Below are positions 46,980 through 56,519 of a stretch of DNA of 64,000 nt, one piece after another. The notes under the pieces were generated by a model, which was not told the DNA's origin, searched no databases, and worked only from the letters and a program-made list of their open reading frames with translations. The DNA is from Novosphingobium resinovorum (GTDB taxonomy: Bacteria; Pseudomonadota; Alphaproteobacteria; Sphingomonadales; Sphingomonadaceae), in NCBI RefSeq assembly GCF_001742225.1, contig NZ_CP017077.1, positions 744,001-808,000 on the forward strand. The letters run 5' to 3'. Within the stretch, counting starts at the first letter, position 1. Every line of letters starts with the position of its first letter. Both the position numbers and the translations under genes were made by a program.

Positions 46980-49926
46980 GTCGCTGTTGCCTCCTGGCAT
47001 GATTTCCATTTCCATGGGGGTGAGTTGTCGTCTCGGTGCGACTTGGAGAGCGCTCTGCAGTCTGTTTGGCGATGATGCGCACGAGAAGACCGTCGAGCAT
47101 GTCCGCAACTGCCTTCGCACTGCCGGCAATTCGCCCTGCGCCTCGCGGCGCTCCCGGCCTCCGGTCGATTTTGCGCTCAAGCTCTCGATCGCGTTGAAAT
47201 TCCCGGGCAGCCTCTTGGTCGTTGCGGGATCGCGCCAAAGAGGCCGCGTGACGATCACGAATTGTGCTCATTGCACTTCGATCGAGACGCCCAAGACCCT
47301 CCAACGATGACGACTTCTCACCTGTGAAGCGCTCGAGCTTCTCGGCGAGGCGCTTCGCGTCCTCGGTCCAGAGCTTAACCCCGAAACGTGCCCGGGTGAT
47401 TGCGGTGTAAAAGTTCTGCCCCGTCACCAGAGCAGAATTCACCGGCGCCAGCACATAGGCACGGGCATACGTCTTGGACTGCGCGGAGAACACGGTCTCG
47501 GCATAGCCGTGATCCCAGGTCTTGTGCCGGTCAAGATCGACATCGGCAACACGTTCGTCCCGATCCCAGCGGATGGTGGCCCGGCTCCCATCAAGGGCAA
47601 TAACCGTGCCGCGCTCGGCGTTCTTCAGCTCCAGCTCCCGATTGACGAGCCGCCACTGGATACGGTCGCCTGCGGCGAGTGTACGCTCTTCGCGATTGAA
47701 GACATTAACGTGGCGGACTTGGCCGAGACGAGGATCCCACCTGATCATGCGGCCATTCTCATCTACCAACCTGATGATCTGCCGCCTGTTCGGATCCCGT
47801 CCAAGCCCGACGACCCGGTATTCGGTGTCGCGAGCGATCCCGCGCGAAGCATTGTCGCGCGCAAAGATCACGACCTGCCCACCGGAATAGAACCTCGCAA
47901 AATACTTCTGCTGGTCTGACAGGCCAGCTGGCGCCAGGATATCGAGACGCGTGTCTTCCGCCGCTAGAATGCCTTCGCGTCTCAAAGCTTCGCGAATACG
48001 TGCATTGACGCGAAGGCGCGTGGCATTCTCAAGGACAAGAATGTTCGTGGTTTCGCGGTTCTGTGGACTAAGCCGCGTCCACTGGTCCACAAGGCTACGT
48101 GCGAGTTGCCCGGTCTCTCCGCCACTCTCCACCTTGTCCAGATGCGCAAGCGAGGATGCATAATCTCCATTTCGAGCAAACGTCACCGCGGCCTTCATTG
48201 ACCGCGTTTCCTGTCTCAGCGATTCAGGCAACTGCGCGGTAGGGAGACCGAGGCGCTGCATCAGCCAGAATGGCTTGCCCTGTTCGATGGCGCCTGTTTG
48301 CTTGTTGTCACCGACCAGGATCAGGCGAGCGCCAGTTTCGCGGCTGATTTCCAGAATTCGCAGAGCCTGGCGACTGCCCAGCTGGCCTGCCTCATCGAGA
48401 ACCAGCACGTGGTCACGGGAAAGGCCCCTCCCCCCGGTTGCGAGAAGACTGGCCACCGTCCGGGAAGGTATGCTTGCGGTGGCCCCCAGGTTCGCCGCAG
48501 CCGAAGAGGTGGGTGCCAGGGCAATGAGTTGATGCTCCGGCGCCGCCGCCTGCGCAAGCGCTCGAATGAGTGTGGATTTACCAGCCCCCGCTACGCCGTG
48601 GATCCCTGCCACACGATCTCTCGAACGTGCGATATCGACCAGCGCCTGCTCCTGCGCCGGGCGCAGACCGGCCACCTCAAGCACCCGAAGAAGACGATCG
48701 CTTGTCGCCAGTGGTCTCGCATCATCGGTGGCAAGTGCCATGTGCCAGACCAGCGCCATTTCCATTCTCGCTGTCTTCCTGGTAGTGCGTCCACGCGTGT
48801 GGAGGCGGTCCCCGGTCGGCTCTTTCGTTGCTAGGATTTTCGCCCTGGCTTCGTGCTCGGCGATCAGGGGCCTGATATCGGAAAGCCGAACTTCACCGAC
48901 ATGTGAGGCGAGACCAAAGCGAAGCATCCGGCCCAGGTTGTTAACCGTTTCCTGCGTTTCAGCCTGCCGGATCCCGAACAGCATTGCGCGTCGGGCGTCC
49001 CCCGGAAGGCTAAGTGATTTTTCCTGTGATGCCTCCACCTCCAGAGAGCGGTCGAGCACAGCCTTCAGCGCAGGCTGATGCTTGGATGCACGCGCATCCC
49101 ACCGTTCCCTCAGCCCCTCCAGGCTGGTTTTCGCCTTGGCGCGCCGCGTCTGGTAGAAGGACCGGCGGCGCGCGGCCTGCCCCGTCAGGCCATGCTCGGC
49201 TGCATGAGCGTCGATCTGTTCGGCGCGCTGCGACATATCGCTAATCAGTTCGCCCGGGACACCGGTAATCTCGAACAGCCCCCGGCGGGGATCAAATTCG
49301 ATAGCGAACCCGCTCCGCCGCAGTTCATGCGCCAGTTCGTTGCGGTATACCTGTCCTGCGACCATCTGTTCCGCGTACATCGCACGGGTCTCCAGACTGG
49401 ACATTTCCTCACCGGCCCGGGCGTTGGTCATGTTCATGACGACGACATGCGTATGAAGGTGCGGATCAAGCTCTCGGCTTGCATGTTCGGTGAAGCGCCC
49501 AAAGAGCAACCTGCCTGTCGTATGGTGGTTGATCTCGCCATTCTCTCGCCGGCGAAGGCCGGCGTGCTCCTCCAGGTAGGATAGCGCTACGCCCACGGCG
49601 TGCTCATGTGCGGCGAGGATCCGCTCATCTCCCATGACGAGCGCCATGATCGACACGGACTTCGGCGCATTGACCGCGAAGTCCCACCCGGGGTGGTGCT
49701 GGATTTCACCATCGGCACGGTGACGTCCGAGCTGCTGTCCATTGACCCGGCCGGCCAGCAATTCCTTGAACACTTCGGCATCGACCTTGCCGTGAAGGCC
49801 GAGTTCGGCAGCGAGAGCCCCGCCCCATTCCGAGGGCTCGTCGGCGCCCTTGGTGTAGTAATCGCCGACGGTGTAGTAGCGAGCGATGTTGCTCGCGGCC
49901 CCCTTGAGGCGGCGCGGGTGGATCAT
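46969..49926 (-). CDS. traA: MobF-family conjugative relaxase/helicase (TraA/TrwC-like)
   Basis: The relaxase domain has the paired tyrosines YY at residues 17-18 and 23-24 and the metal-binding histidines in DPHLHTHVVVMN. The second half is a RecD-like helicase with Walker A GVAGAGKST, VLVLDEAGQLG for Walker B and ITRARFGVKLWT near the end. Such proteins nick oriT, stay bound to the 5' end and unwind the strand for transfer. At 985 residues it is normal for the family. It overlaps traD upstream by 4 bases. Confidence 0.94.
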   Translation of the reverse strand: MIHPRRLKGAASNIARYYTVGDYYTKGADEPSEWGGALAAELGLHGKVDAEVFKELLAGRVNGQQLGRHRADGEIQHHPGWDFAVNAPKSVSIMALVMGDERILAAHEHAVGVALSYLEEHAGLRRRENGEINHHTTGRLLFGRFTEHASRELDPHLHTHVVVMNMTNARAGEEMSSLETRAMYAEQMVAGQVYRNELAHELRRSGFAIEFDPRRGLFEITGVPGELISDMSQRAEQIDAHAAEHGLTGQAARRRSFYQTRRAKAKTSLEGLRERWDARASKHQPALKAVLDRSLEVEASQEKSLSLPGDARRAMLFGIRQAETQETVNNLGRMLRFGLASHVGEVRLSDIRPLIAEHEARAKILATKEPTGDRLHTRGRTTRKTARMEMALVWHMALATDDARPLATSDRLLRVLEVAGLRPAQEQALVDIARSRDRVAGIHGVAGAGKSTLIRALAQAAAPEHQLIALAPTSSAAANLGATASIPSRTVASLLATGGRGLSRDHVLVLDEAGQLGSRQALRILEISRETGARLILVGDNKQTGAIEQGKPFWLMQRLGLPTAQLPESLRQETRSMKAAVTFARNGDYASSLAHLDKVESGGETGQLARSLVDQWTRLSPQNRETTNILVLENATRLRVNARIREALRREGILAAEDTRLDILAPAGLSDQQKYFARFYSGGQVVIFARDNASRGIARDTEYRVVGLGRDPNRRQIIRLVDENGRMIRWDPRLGQVRHVNVFNREERTLAAGDRIQWRLVNRELELKNAERGTVIALDGSRATIRWDRDERVADVDLDRHKTWDHGYAETVFSAQSKTYARAYVLAPVNSALVTGQNFYTAITRARFGVKLWTEDAKRLAEKLERFTGEKSSSLEGLGRLDRSAMSTIRDRHAASLARSRNDQEAAREFQRDRELERKIDRRPGAPRGAGRIAGSAKAVADMLDGLLVRIIAKQTAERSPSRTETTTHPHGNGNHARRQQRHDR

Positions 49927-51932
49927 GCCGGACGGGCCTGATGCACGGGCCCATTTTCCCGGTCAAATACGTTAAGATCGACCTTGATGCCGCCCCGAAT
50001 GGGGGCAAGCATCTGAGGGAGCGCGCCGGCTTGCGCTTCAGTCTTTGACGTAGGTTTCGTTTCGGTCTTCGAGGCGATATCGGTCGCAGGTATCTCCTCC
50101 GGGGTTGAAATGAACAGGTTTGGTTGCACATCTGGTTCACGCTCCGCAGTGGCGTTGGAGCGACCGCGTGGACCTTCCTTGGCTGCGCTGGTAATTCCGC
50201 CGGTATCTCGCTCAGGCGGCGTATCCCGCTCGACAAACCCCTCCGCGATCGAGGGCACGGTGTTGAAAGTGTCAGCGAACCGGACGACCGGCAGATTGCG
50301 CCCAAAGCGCAGAAAGCCGGACAGGTTCGGAAGATTGGTCACCTCGGTATGCATCACGAGTGGACGCGTCACCTGCATTCGGGACAGGTTCACGCCGTCG
50401 CGCATGTCGTTCACGCCATAGGACATCCCTTCATTGGCTTCGACCTGCTCGACCTGCCCCAGGTTTTCCGAGACATGCTTCGCGGTCGGGGTGTCGTTCG
50501 CCCGCAGGGCAACCCAGGTGGAGCAGTATCCCGTGATCGCCGCCGCATCCTGGATGCCGTACGTTGCCTCCAGCTGCGGGTAGGATTGAAAACCCAGAAT
50601 TCCGCAGCCGCCGTACTTCCGGGCACGCGCCAGAAAGTCGGACAGGGAAGGTAGTTTTTGTAGACTGGGGAGCTCGTCGATAACACAGTAAAGGCGTCTC
50701 TCGCGGTCCGGTGCGAGGCTCATGATGGCGGATATCGCGATGTCGAGCCACACCGTGATGAGGGGCCGCAAGGAAGGGAGCTGGTCCGCCTTGACGGTGA
50801 TGAAAAGCCAACTGTCGCCCTCCTCGTTCTCCACCCATTCACGGATCGAGAGCCCCTTGCGGGTGTCGTCGAGATAGGAGAATGAGCGCATGACAGAAGC
50901 GAGTTCAGCTTGAATGCCCGCCGACGTGCGCTCCCCTTCGACACTGATGAAAGCGGCCGCGTCTGTCCCCGCAGCGAACGCGGCCAGATCCTTCAGCCGG
51001 GAGCGAAGAAGGCAGTCCAGGAGGATCGAGACCAGCATCTCGCGTTCGCGGGCGAGCTTGCGCAGGACCGCAACGAGTGTACCGCGCGCAGCCTTTGCCC
51101 AGAAGGGATCGCCGCCCTTGTCGGGGATCGTGGATTCGGCGATCTGGTCGTAATGGTACTCGCGCGGAACGTCGCCCCAGGGCGACCAGCGGCTCGTTCG
51201 CTTGTCGAGCGGATTGAGGATTACATCATGCCCGGGGCGGTAGAACTTCTCCACGAAAGTGCCGGCCGTATCGTAGACGATCGCCCGGTTACCGGCAGTC
51301 CTGATGCCATCCAGCATCTTGACGATGAGGTTCGTCTTTCCGGTGCCAGGTGCCCCGCACAGAAGTATGTGTTCGGGCTCGAAGGCACCGGGAACGGGAA
51401 CACCGCCGATGGAGAAGCTTCCCCGAGGCTGCTTGCGAAGCAGTGCGCGGATCTGCCGGATCGTGCCGAAGCGGGCCCCACGCAGATATTCGTTCGACCC
51501 CAGACCTCGTCCCGTTTTCGTGAAGGTGAACCAAGCGACACCGAGCGCTGCCGCAGCGAATATCCCGGCAAACAGTGCTCCCTCAATCAGGGCCCGTTCG
51601 AACGCGTGCAGGGACTGTTTGGCGAGGGGTGAGGCCATCAGCCAATCAGCCGATGTCCAGTACGCCTTGCCCCCGGGCGTCCTGAACTGGACCGGATCAT
51701 TCGTCCCGGGCGCCGCGTCGGTCTTGAAGGTCGCCTCGATGAGCTTGGCGAGGACGAACCGTTGGTAGTCACTCGTATGTTCAAGCGCCCACCAGACGGT
51801 GCCGATCAACCACAGCACTATCCCCGCCAGCAAGGTCTGGAAGAAGACCTGCGTTGTCATGCGGACGTTGTGCACGATCGCCTGCCCACCCCTCGTCCAG
51901 GACCCGAGGGTGTCGTTCCGAAAGATGCTCAT
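49923..51932 (-). CDS. traD: Type IV coupling protein (TraD/TrwB/VirD4-like)
   Basis: Two membrane segments near residues 28-50 and 118-138 precede a cytoplasmic ATPase with Walker A GAPGTGKT at 193-200 and Walker B YCVIDELPSL. The motif GFQSYPQLEATYG after that is typical of coupling proteins. They bring the relaxase-DNA complex to a type IV secretion channel. No channel genes are in this window, so the element likely borrows one or encodes it elsewhere. It overlaps the RHH gene upstream by 4 bases. Confidence 0.93.
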   Translation of the reverse strand: MSIFRNDTLGSWTRGGQAIVHNVRMTTQVFFQTLLAGIVLWLIGTVWWALEHTSDYQRFVLAKLIEATFKTDAAPGTNDPVQFRTPGGKAYWTSADWLMASPLAKQSLHAFERALIEGALFAGIFAAAALGVAWFTFTKTGRGLGSNEYLRGARFGTIRQIRALLRKQPRGSFSIGGVPVPGAFEPEHILLCGAPGTGKTNLIVKMLDGIRTAGNRAIVYDTAGTFVEKFYRPGHDVILNPLDKRTSRWSPWGDVPREYHYDQIAESTIPDKGGDPFWAKAARGTLVAVLRKLAREREMLVSILLDCLLRSRLKDLAAFAAGTDAAAFISVEGERTSAGIQAELASVMRSFSYLDDTRKGLSIREWVENEEGDSWLFITVKADQLPSLRPLITVWLDIAISAIMSLAPDRERRLYCVIDELPSLQKLPSLSDFLARARKYGGCGILGFQSYPQLEATYGIQDAAAITGYCSTWVALRANDTPTAKHVSENLGQVEQVEANEGMSYGVNDMRDGVNLSRMQVTRPLVMHTEVTNLPNLSGFLRFGRNLPVVRFADTFNTVPSIAEGFVERDTPPERDTGGITSAAKEGPRGRSNATAEREPDVQPNLFISTPEEIPATDIASKTETKPTSKTEAQAGALPQMLAPIRGGIKVDLNVFDRENGPVHQARPA

Positions 51933-52228
51933 GAGCGCCCCTCGGGATCGAGAAGTCCGCGCTGCGAGAGTAACGTCCTGGCATGCGCCATGCCCTTGGC
52001 GAGTGTGTCGGGCGCTCTGTCGCCAAGCGATGTGGCAAGGATTGCAAAGGTCTGGATGCAGGTCGCCAGAATCTCGTCCTGCGAGGAATAGACGTACCTG
52101 CCATCCTGATCGGCCGCGACAGAAAGTGCAGACCGGATGAATTCGCTGAAGGGCAATTGCGCACCAGCGGCGCGCTGATGCAGCCGGTCGTGAAGCTCCG
52201 GATCGAGCCGTACGCTTATGCGGGTCAT
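51929..52228 (-). CDS. Ribbon-helix-helix protein (TraM/MobC-like accessory factor)
   Basis: The N-terminus MTRISVRLDPELHDRLHQRA is a classic ribbon-helix-helix, followed by FSEFIRSALSVAADQ. The C-terminal half is helical and without a known domain. As first gene of the traD-traA operon, next to a stem-loop-rich region, it may bind oriT or repress the operon. The ATG at 52228 is 10 bases after AAGG. Confidence 0.7.
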   Translation of the reverse strand: MTRISVRLDPELHDRLHQRAAGAQLPFSEFIRSALSVAADQDGRYVYSSQDEILATCIQTFAILATSLGDRAPDTLAKGMAHARTLLSQRGLLDPEGRS

Positions 52229-52429
52229 GTCGAGCATCCCTTTGCAGAGGCTCGACCGGAACTGTCTTTGAAGCGCAGACAGATTACCCCATCCCGTTCG
52301 CGCACTCAATGCCGAGACGATTGTAGGCAGACTGAGGCCGAGATTCTGGAACATTACCGTGGTCGGACATGTCGGACAGGTTATCCGCTGCGATCTGAGG
52401 CCCTTGAGGGAAGCGCATAAAATCCAGGC

Positions 52430-52796
52430 GGACGCGTCAGCCGCGGATAGCTGAGCATGTCAGCCAAGTCTGGCGCATATAAGATACTATAATTGCTTTG
52501 AAAATTGGCCGAAGCACCCGTGCGTACGGTGCATGCCTTCTTTCACCCGCAAGGGTGTGAGTCGCACCCATCGCAAGAGCTTGCTCTTGCGCCCCTAAAT
52601 CCGCCGTCTGGCGGCCCAAAGGGTTGAACCGATAAGCCTTTTTCCGCTGCGGCGGCGCGAGGCTCCTATCGGGATCAAGGGTCAGGGCAGCACCGCTCAA
52701 TCTGATGCTGCCGCCAAATCCCAGTGTTCCCCGGGGAAGTTTTTCCGGGGCGCACGTCAACCGGCTTTCGTGAGCCGGGTTTCAAGGAGCGCCGCC
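52430..52796. other. Stem-loop-rich intergenic region, candidate oriT/recombination site
   Basis: Several inverted repeats are visible: CACCC-GCAA-GGGTG at 52545-52558, a perfect 20-base palindrome with arms CGCAAGAGC at 52572-52591, CCGCC-GTCT-GGCGG at 52601-52614, a CCCCGG/CCGGGG pair near 52730-52750, and ACCGGCT/AGCCGG near 52760-52777. It separates the leftward transfer genes from the rightward recombinase genes. The position beside the RHH gene fits an oriT of MobF elements; a recombinase attachment site is the other possibility. Confidence 0.45.
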
Positions 52797-54047
52797 ATGC
52801 GACGCACACAACGAATCGATTTGGCATCCGTAGATATTTCCACCCTGCCTCTCCCCGATGCCGGGGAATATCTGGTCCACGATACACAGGCTCCTGGCCT
52901 CGCATTACGCCTGCGAACCTCAGGAGCGCGATCCTGGGTCACTTTGGGCACCCATGAAGGCAAGACCCTTCGCCGCTCTCTGGGCGACGCTCTCAAGGTG
53001 CCTGTGGCGATTGCTCGCACCCTCCACTCCACCGCCACGCCCGCGCTGCCCACCGGCAGCGCCGTCCTTGCCCTCTACTCCGCGAACGCGACCGTCAGCG
53101 AAGTGATGGCGGGCTATCTCGCCTTTGGAGAAAACCGGCGCTGGAAGGCCTCGACCGGAAGGAGCATGGAGATTGCTTCCCGCCTGCACATTGCGCCTTC
53201 GTTTGCAGACAGGCCGGTGTGCGGAGTGAACCGATCCGATGTCGTCGTGTGGCTGACGGAATTGGAGCAGCGCCTCGCCACAACCCGCGTAGCACTGTCC
53301 ACTTTGTCCGGCATGATGGTCTATGCCGAGGACCACGGCCTTCGCCCTCCCGGTTCGAACCCCTGCAAGGGCCTGCGCAAGAAAGCCCAATCAACGCGCG
53401 GCAGTCACCTGTCGCCAAACCTCATCGCAAAGCTCTGGGCTGCGCTCGACCGCTATGAGGTGCATGACCGGGATGCTTGCGATGCCGTCCGCCTGCTGAT
53501 GCTGACCGGCGCTCGCAAGATGGAAATCCTCGGCATGGAATGGGATGCTGTTACGGGACCGTGCGCCGTGCTGGAGGATGCGAAAGCGGGGCCGCGCGCC
53601 ATCTGGTTCAACACCCCTGCGCGGGAAATCATTGAACGGCGGCGTACTCTCGGAAGCGGGAAATGGGTCTTCCCGTCTCGCTCTGGAAATAGCTCGCGAA
53701 GGTCACTGGATCGCACGTGGTCGCACCTGCGAAATGAGGCAGGCGCGCCCGCGTTGCGGCTCCACGATTTGCGGCATCACTTCGCGGCAGTGGGGGTGTC
53801 GAATGGTATCGATTTGAAGTTCGTCGGTGCGCTGCTCGGGCACCACGATATCGACAGCACCTTGATCTACGCACACCTTGCAACCGCATCGCTTTCGAAA
53901 TCGGCGGGCCGCGTATCGAAGCTGATCGATCAGGCGATGCGCGCCGCGGAAATCGAGCCTGACGAGGGGCGGCACCGCTCCACGCCTTCCCCGGAATGGG
54001 CCAATGCCCTCGTCTCCAGCGAAGCTTCGGAGGTGTGCTATGCCTAA
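52797..54047 (+). CDS. Tyrosine recombinase/integrase (first of tandem pair)
   Basis: The catalytic residues are visible as R in TGARKMEILGMEW, H-x-x-R in LHDLRHHFAAVG, H in LLGHHDIDSTLIYAH, with the tyrosine in the last. The N-terminal part has an Arm-type DNA-binding look (TLPLPDAGEYLVHDTQAPGL). The start at 52797 is 8 bases after AAGGAG. Its stop overlaps the second recombinase start by 8 bases, so the two are translated together. Confidence 0.9.
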   Translation: MRRTQRIDLASVDISTLPLPDAGEYLVHDTQAPGLALRLRTSGARSWVTLGTHEGKTLRRSLGDALKVPVAIARTLHSTATPALPTGSAVLALYSANATVSEVMAGYLAFGENRRWKASTGRSMEIASRLHIAPSFADRPVCGVNRSDVVVWLTELEQRLATTRVALSTLSGMMVYAEDHGLRPPGSNPCKGLRKKAQSTRGSHLSPNLIAKLWAALDRYEVHDRDACDAVRLLMLTGARKMEILGMEWDAVTGPCAVLEDAKAGPRAIWFNTPAREIIERRRTLGSGKWVFPSRSGNSSRRSLDRTWSHLRNEAGAPALRLHDLRHHFAAVGVSNGIDLKFVGALLGHHDIDSTLIYAHLATASLSKSAGRVSKLIDQAMRAAEIEPDEGRHRSTPSPEWANALVSSEASEVCYA

Positions 54048-55230
54048 CTTCGAAGCCCCCCTGACGGAGGCCATGTGCTCCAGCGCCGCACCCGAGCAGC
54101 GGGAATACGTCATCCGAGATGCACGGCAACGATGCCTCAGTCTGCGGGTCCGCCCGAGCGGAACCAAAACATGGATTGTTCGGCATCGCTCATCTGGCGG
54201 TCAGACCCGCGTGTCTATCGGCCAGTATCCGGAAACGAACCTCAAGGCGGCCCGTGTGGCTGCGGCGGCGGTTCTCTCTGGGAGTTTTGCGCCGGTCCCG
54301 GCAAGCCTGCGCTTTGGAGAGTTCTGCGCCGAACACGAAGCGCGCCACGCGGTCGGATTGAAGCCGTCGGGCCTTCGCTCTTATCGCAGCTATGTCCGCA
54401 ACCAGTTGATTCCGGCTTTCGGCCTTTTGCCCATTGCCCGGATAACGCGGGCCGATGTTATCCGCTGGTTCGAACGCTACAGCGCCACCAGCCCTGGCGG
54501 GGCAAATCGAGCGCTAGGCATACTCGGACAGATGCTGGCCTCCGCGCAGCAATGGAATCGAATGCCCTCCAATTGGGTCAACCCAGTGTCCGGCGTGCGG
54601 TACAACCGGCGTAAGACACGAGGAACATTCCTTTCCAAACCGCAGATGGCACGACTGGGAACGGCCCTCACTCTCCGCTCCAAATCGGGATGCCTGGCAA
54701 CGCAAGCGCTGGCGGCCCTCGCACTGACCGGGTGCCGCGCTGGTGAGATGCTAAGTCTTACGTGGGGCGAAGTCCTGCCAGATCGGTTGCGGCTCCGGGA
54801 TAGCAAGACCGGCGCGCGGGACGTTCCGCTTGGGACAACTGCTCGCCGGTTCTTTTCCGCCAATCGTAAGGCGCGGCTATCGGCAAGCAATACCGCCCTT
54901 GTGTTCCCTTTTCCCGGCCTTGATGGGTACGAACGTATCCGCACGGTCTGGAAGGGGGTTCGCCGGGACGCACAATTGCCGACCGCCCTGCGCATCCATG
55001 ACCTGCGGCACAGCTTCGCCAGCCACGCGATCATGTCGGGAGAGACGCTATTCACCGTCTCGCGGCTACTCGGCCATAGGCGGGTGCAGACGACAGCCCG
55101 ATATGCCCATCTGGCTGATGACACCATGTTGAAAAGCGCCGAGCACATCGGCTGGCTCATCATGGCACAGGCAACGCGATCTCGGCAACGGCGCGAACCA
55201 TCTCCATCCGAAAAGGGAGAGGCGGCATGA
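54040..55230 (+). CDS. Tyrosine recombinase/integrase (second of tandem pair)
   Basis: A 396-aa recombinase with R in TGCRAGEMLSLTW, IHDLRHSFASHAI, LLGHRRVQTTARYAHL. The N-terminal region REYVIRDARQRCLSLRVRPS is like that of the first, so the pair probably arose by duplication and then diverged strongly. GGAGG lies 6 bases before the ATG. The last 4 bases overlap the small HTH-like gene. Confidence 0.9.
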   Translation: MPNFEAPLTEAMCSSAAPEQREYVIRDARQRCLSLRVRPSGTKTWIVRHRSSGGQTRVSIGQYPETNLKAARVAAAAVLSGSFAPVPASLRFGEFCAEHEARHAVGLKPSGLRSYRSYVRNQLIPAFGLLPIARITRADVIRWFERYSATSPGGANRALGILGQMLASAQQWNRMPSNWVNPVSGVRYNRRKTRGTFLSKPQMARLGTALTLRSKSGCLATQALAALALTGCRAGEMLSLTWGEVLPDRLRLRDSKTGARDVPLGTTARRFFSANRKARLSASNTALVFPFPGLDGYERIRTVWKGVRRDAQLPTALRIHDLRHSFASHAIMSGETLFTVSRLLGHRRVQTTARYAHLADDTMLKSAEHIGWLIMAQATRSRQRREPSPSEKGEAA

Positions 55231-55484
55231 ACGATCTCATCTACTCGCCCAAGCCTCTGACAAAGGCGGATAAGGAAATGGGCCGCCGCATCTGGCTCAT
55301 CGCCGCCCCGCGCATGACCCGGCTTTCCATTGTGATCGTTCGGTTGCGGGTCGCGCGCGGGTGGCCCCCGGAAAGAATATGCAGGCGCCTGCACATCTCG
55401 CGGCGCAAATTCCGGCGGCACCTACTGATCGCCATCAGGCAGATCAGCAGGGCACGAGAAGAACTCCAACGAAAGAAAGGGTAA
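55227..55484 (+). CDS. Small HTH-like basic protein coupled to tandem recombinases
   Basis: The 85-aa protein is highly basic and contains a helix-turn-helix-like stretch (GWPPERICRRLHISRRKFRR). It overlaps the second recombinase gene by an ATGA. It could be a recombination directionality factor (excisionase) or a regulator of the module. I know of no named family. Confidence 0.6.
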   Translation: MNDLIYSPKPLTKADKEMGRRIWLIAAPRMTRLSIVIVRLRVARGWPPERICRRLHISRRKFRRHLLIAIRQISRAREELQRKKG

Positions 55485-55547
55485 GCCTGCTCTGGGCGAT
55501 GCGCGTGAAAGGGTGCATCGCCCGGTTTGGCTTGCTATGGGAACAGC

Positions 55548-56477
55548 GTGAGAACCGATCTCGATCATCTACCCCCGGCAAAGCGCCGCGAACTGGAGCT
55601 TGTGGTAAAGCTCATATTCGAGGAATTTGGCGACGCCGTCGCCCTAGCCCAGCAGGCTTGGAAAAAACAGGCGCGGATACTCAAGATCATATTGTTCGGA
55701 AGCCATGCGCGCGGCGGCTGGGTTGATGAGCCTCACACAGCTAAGGGCTACCTATCTGATTTTGATCTGCTCATTATCGTTAATCATGACAGGCTCGTAG
55801 ATCGGGGGAGCTACTGGAGCAGCGCTGACGAGCGCCTCATTCGAGAGCGGACGGTGGCTGGCACTTTGCGAACGCCCGTCAATTTCATTGTTCACACTTT
55901 AGGAGAGGTGAATGCAGCTCTATCAGAGGGCCGCTATTTTTTCACGGACATTGCCCGTGATGGTATCGCCATATACCAGTCCGACACAAGCAGGCTAGCT
56001 GAGCCGCGCTCAAAGTCATCGTCCGAGGCCTTAGCTCTTACCCGCGAATATGCGGAAGATTGGATTTCGACAGCTGATGGGCGTCTGGATACGGCGAAGT
56101 ACGTGCAGAGCCAAGGTCGTTCAAATGAGGCGGCTTTCAACATTCATCAAGCTGCGGAACGCTACTACCACGGTCTACTGCTCTCTTTAACATTCTATTC
56201 GCCGCATACGCATAGGTTGGGAGTCTTACGGTCGATCGCTGAACAACTTGCTCCGAACCTGATTGGAGTTTGGCCGCGAGAGACCAAATTAGACCGCGCT
56301 CGCTTCGAAAAATTAAAAGATGCTTACATTAAAGCGCGATACTCGAAGCATTATCAAATTGAAAATAGCGATCTCGACTGGCTGATTAGCAGAGTAAGCG
56401 ATTTAGGCCGCACCGTCGCTTCGCTTTGCAACGAAAGAATTGCCTTTCTCGAACGGCAAGCTGCCTCAGCTTTATGA
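55548..56477 (+). CDS. MNT-HEPN fusion protein (nucleotidyltransferase + HEPN)
   Basis: Residues 40-110 form a minimal nucleotidyltransferase: ILFGSHARGGW, then GYLSDFDLLIIV with the two aspartates. Residues 160-310 are a HEPN domain (AAFNIHQAAERYYHGLLLSL), and the basic YIKARYSKHYQI carries an R-x-x-x-H arrangement near the HEPN RNase motif. MNT-HEPN pairs are usually two-gene toxin-antitoxin systems in which the MNT AMPylates the HEPN toxin; here both are in one chain. A GTG start at 55548 is chosen. It follows the recombinase module and looks like cargo. Confidence 0.8.
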   Translation: MRTDLDHLPPAKRRELELVVKLIFEEFGDAVALAQQAWKKQARILKIILFGSHARGGWVDEPHTAKGYLSDFDLLIIVNHDRLVDRGSYWSSADERLIRERTVAGTLRTPVNFIVHTLGEVNAALSEGRYFFTDIARDGIAIYQSDTSRLAEPRSKSSSEALALTREYAEDWISTADGRLDTAKYVQSQGRSNEAAFNIHQAAERYYHGLLLSLTFYSPHTHRLGVLRSIAEQLAPNLIGVWPRETKLDRARFEKLKDAYIKARYSKHYQIENSDLDWLISRVSDLGRTVASLCNERIAFLERQAASAL

Positions 56478-56519
56478 TAAATCACGACACCTTAAAATAT
56501 AACCTTGAATGGATTTAAA

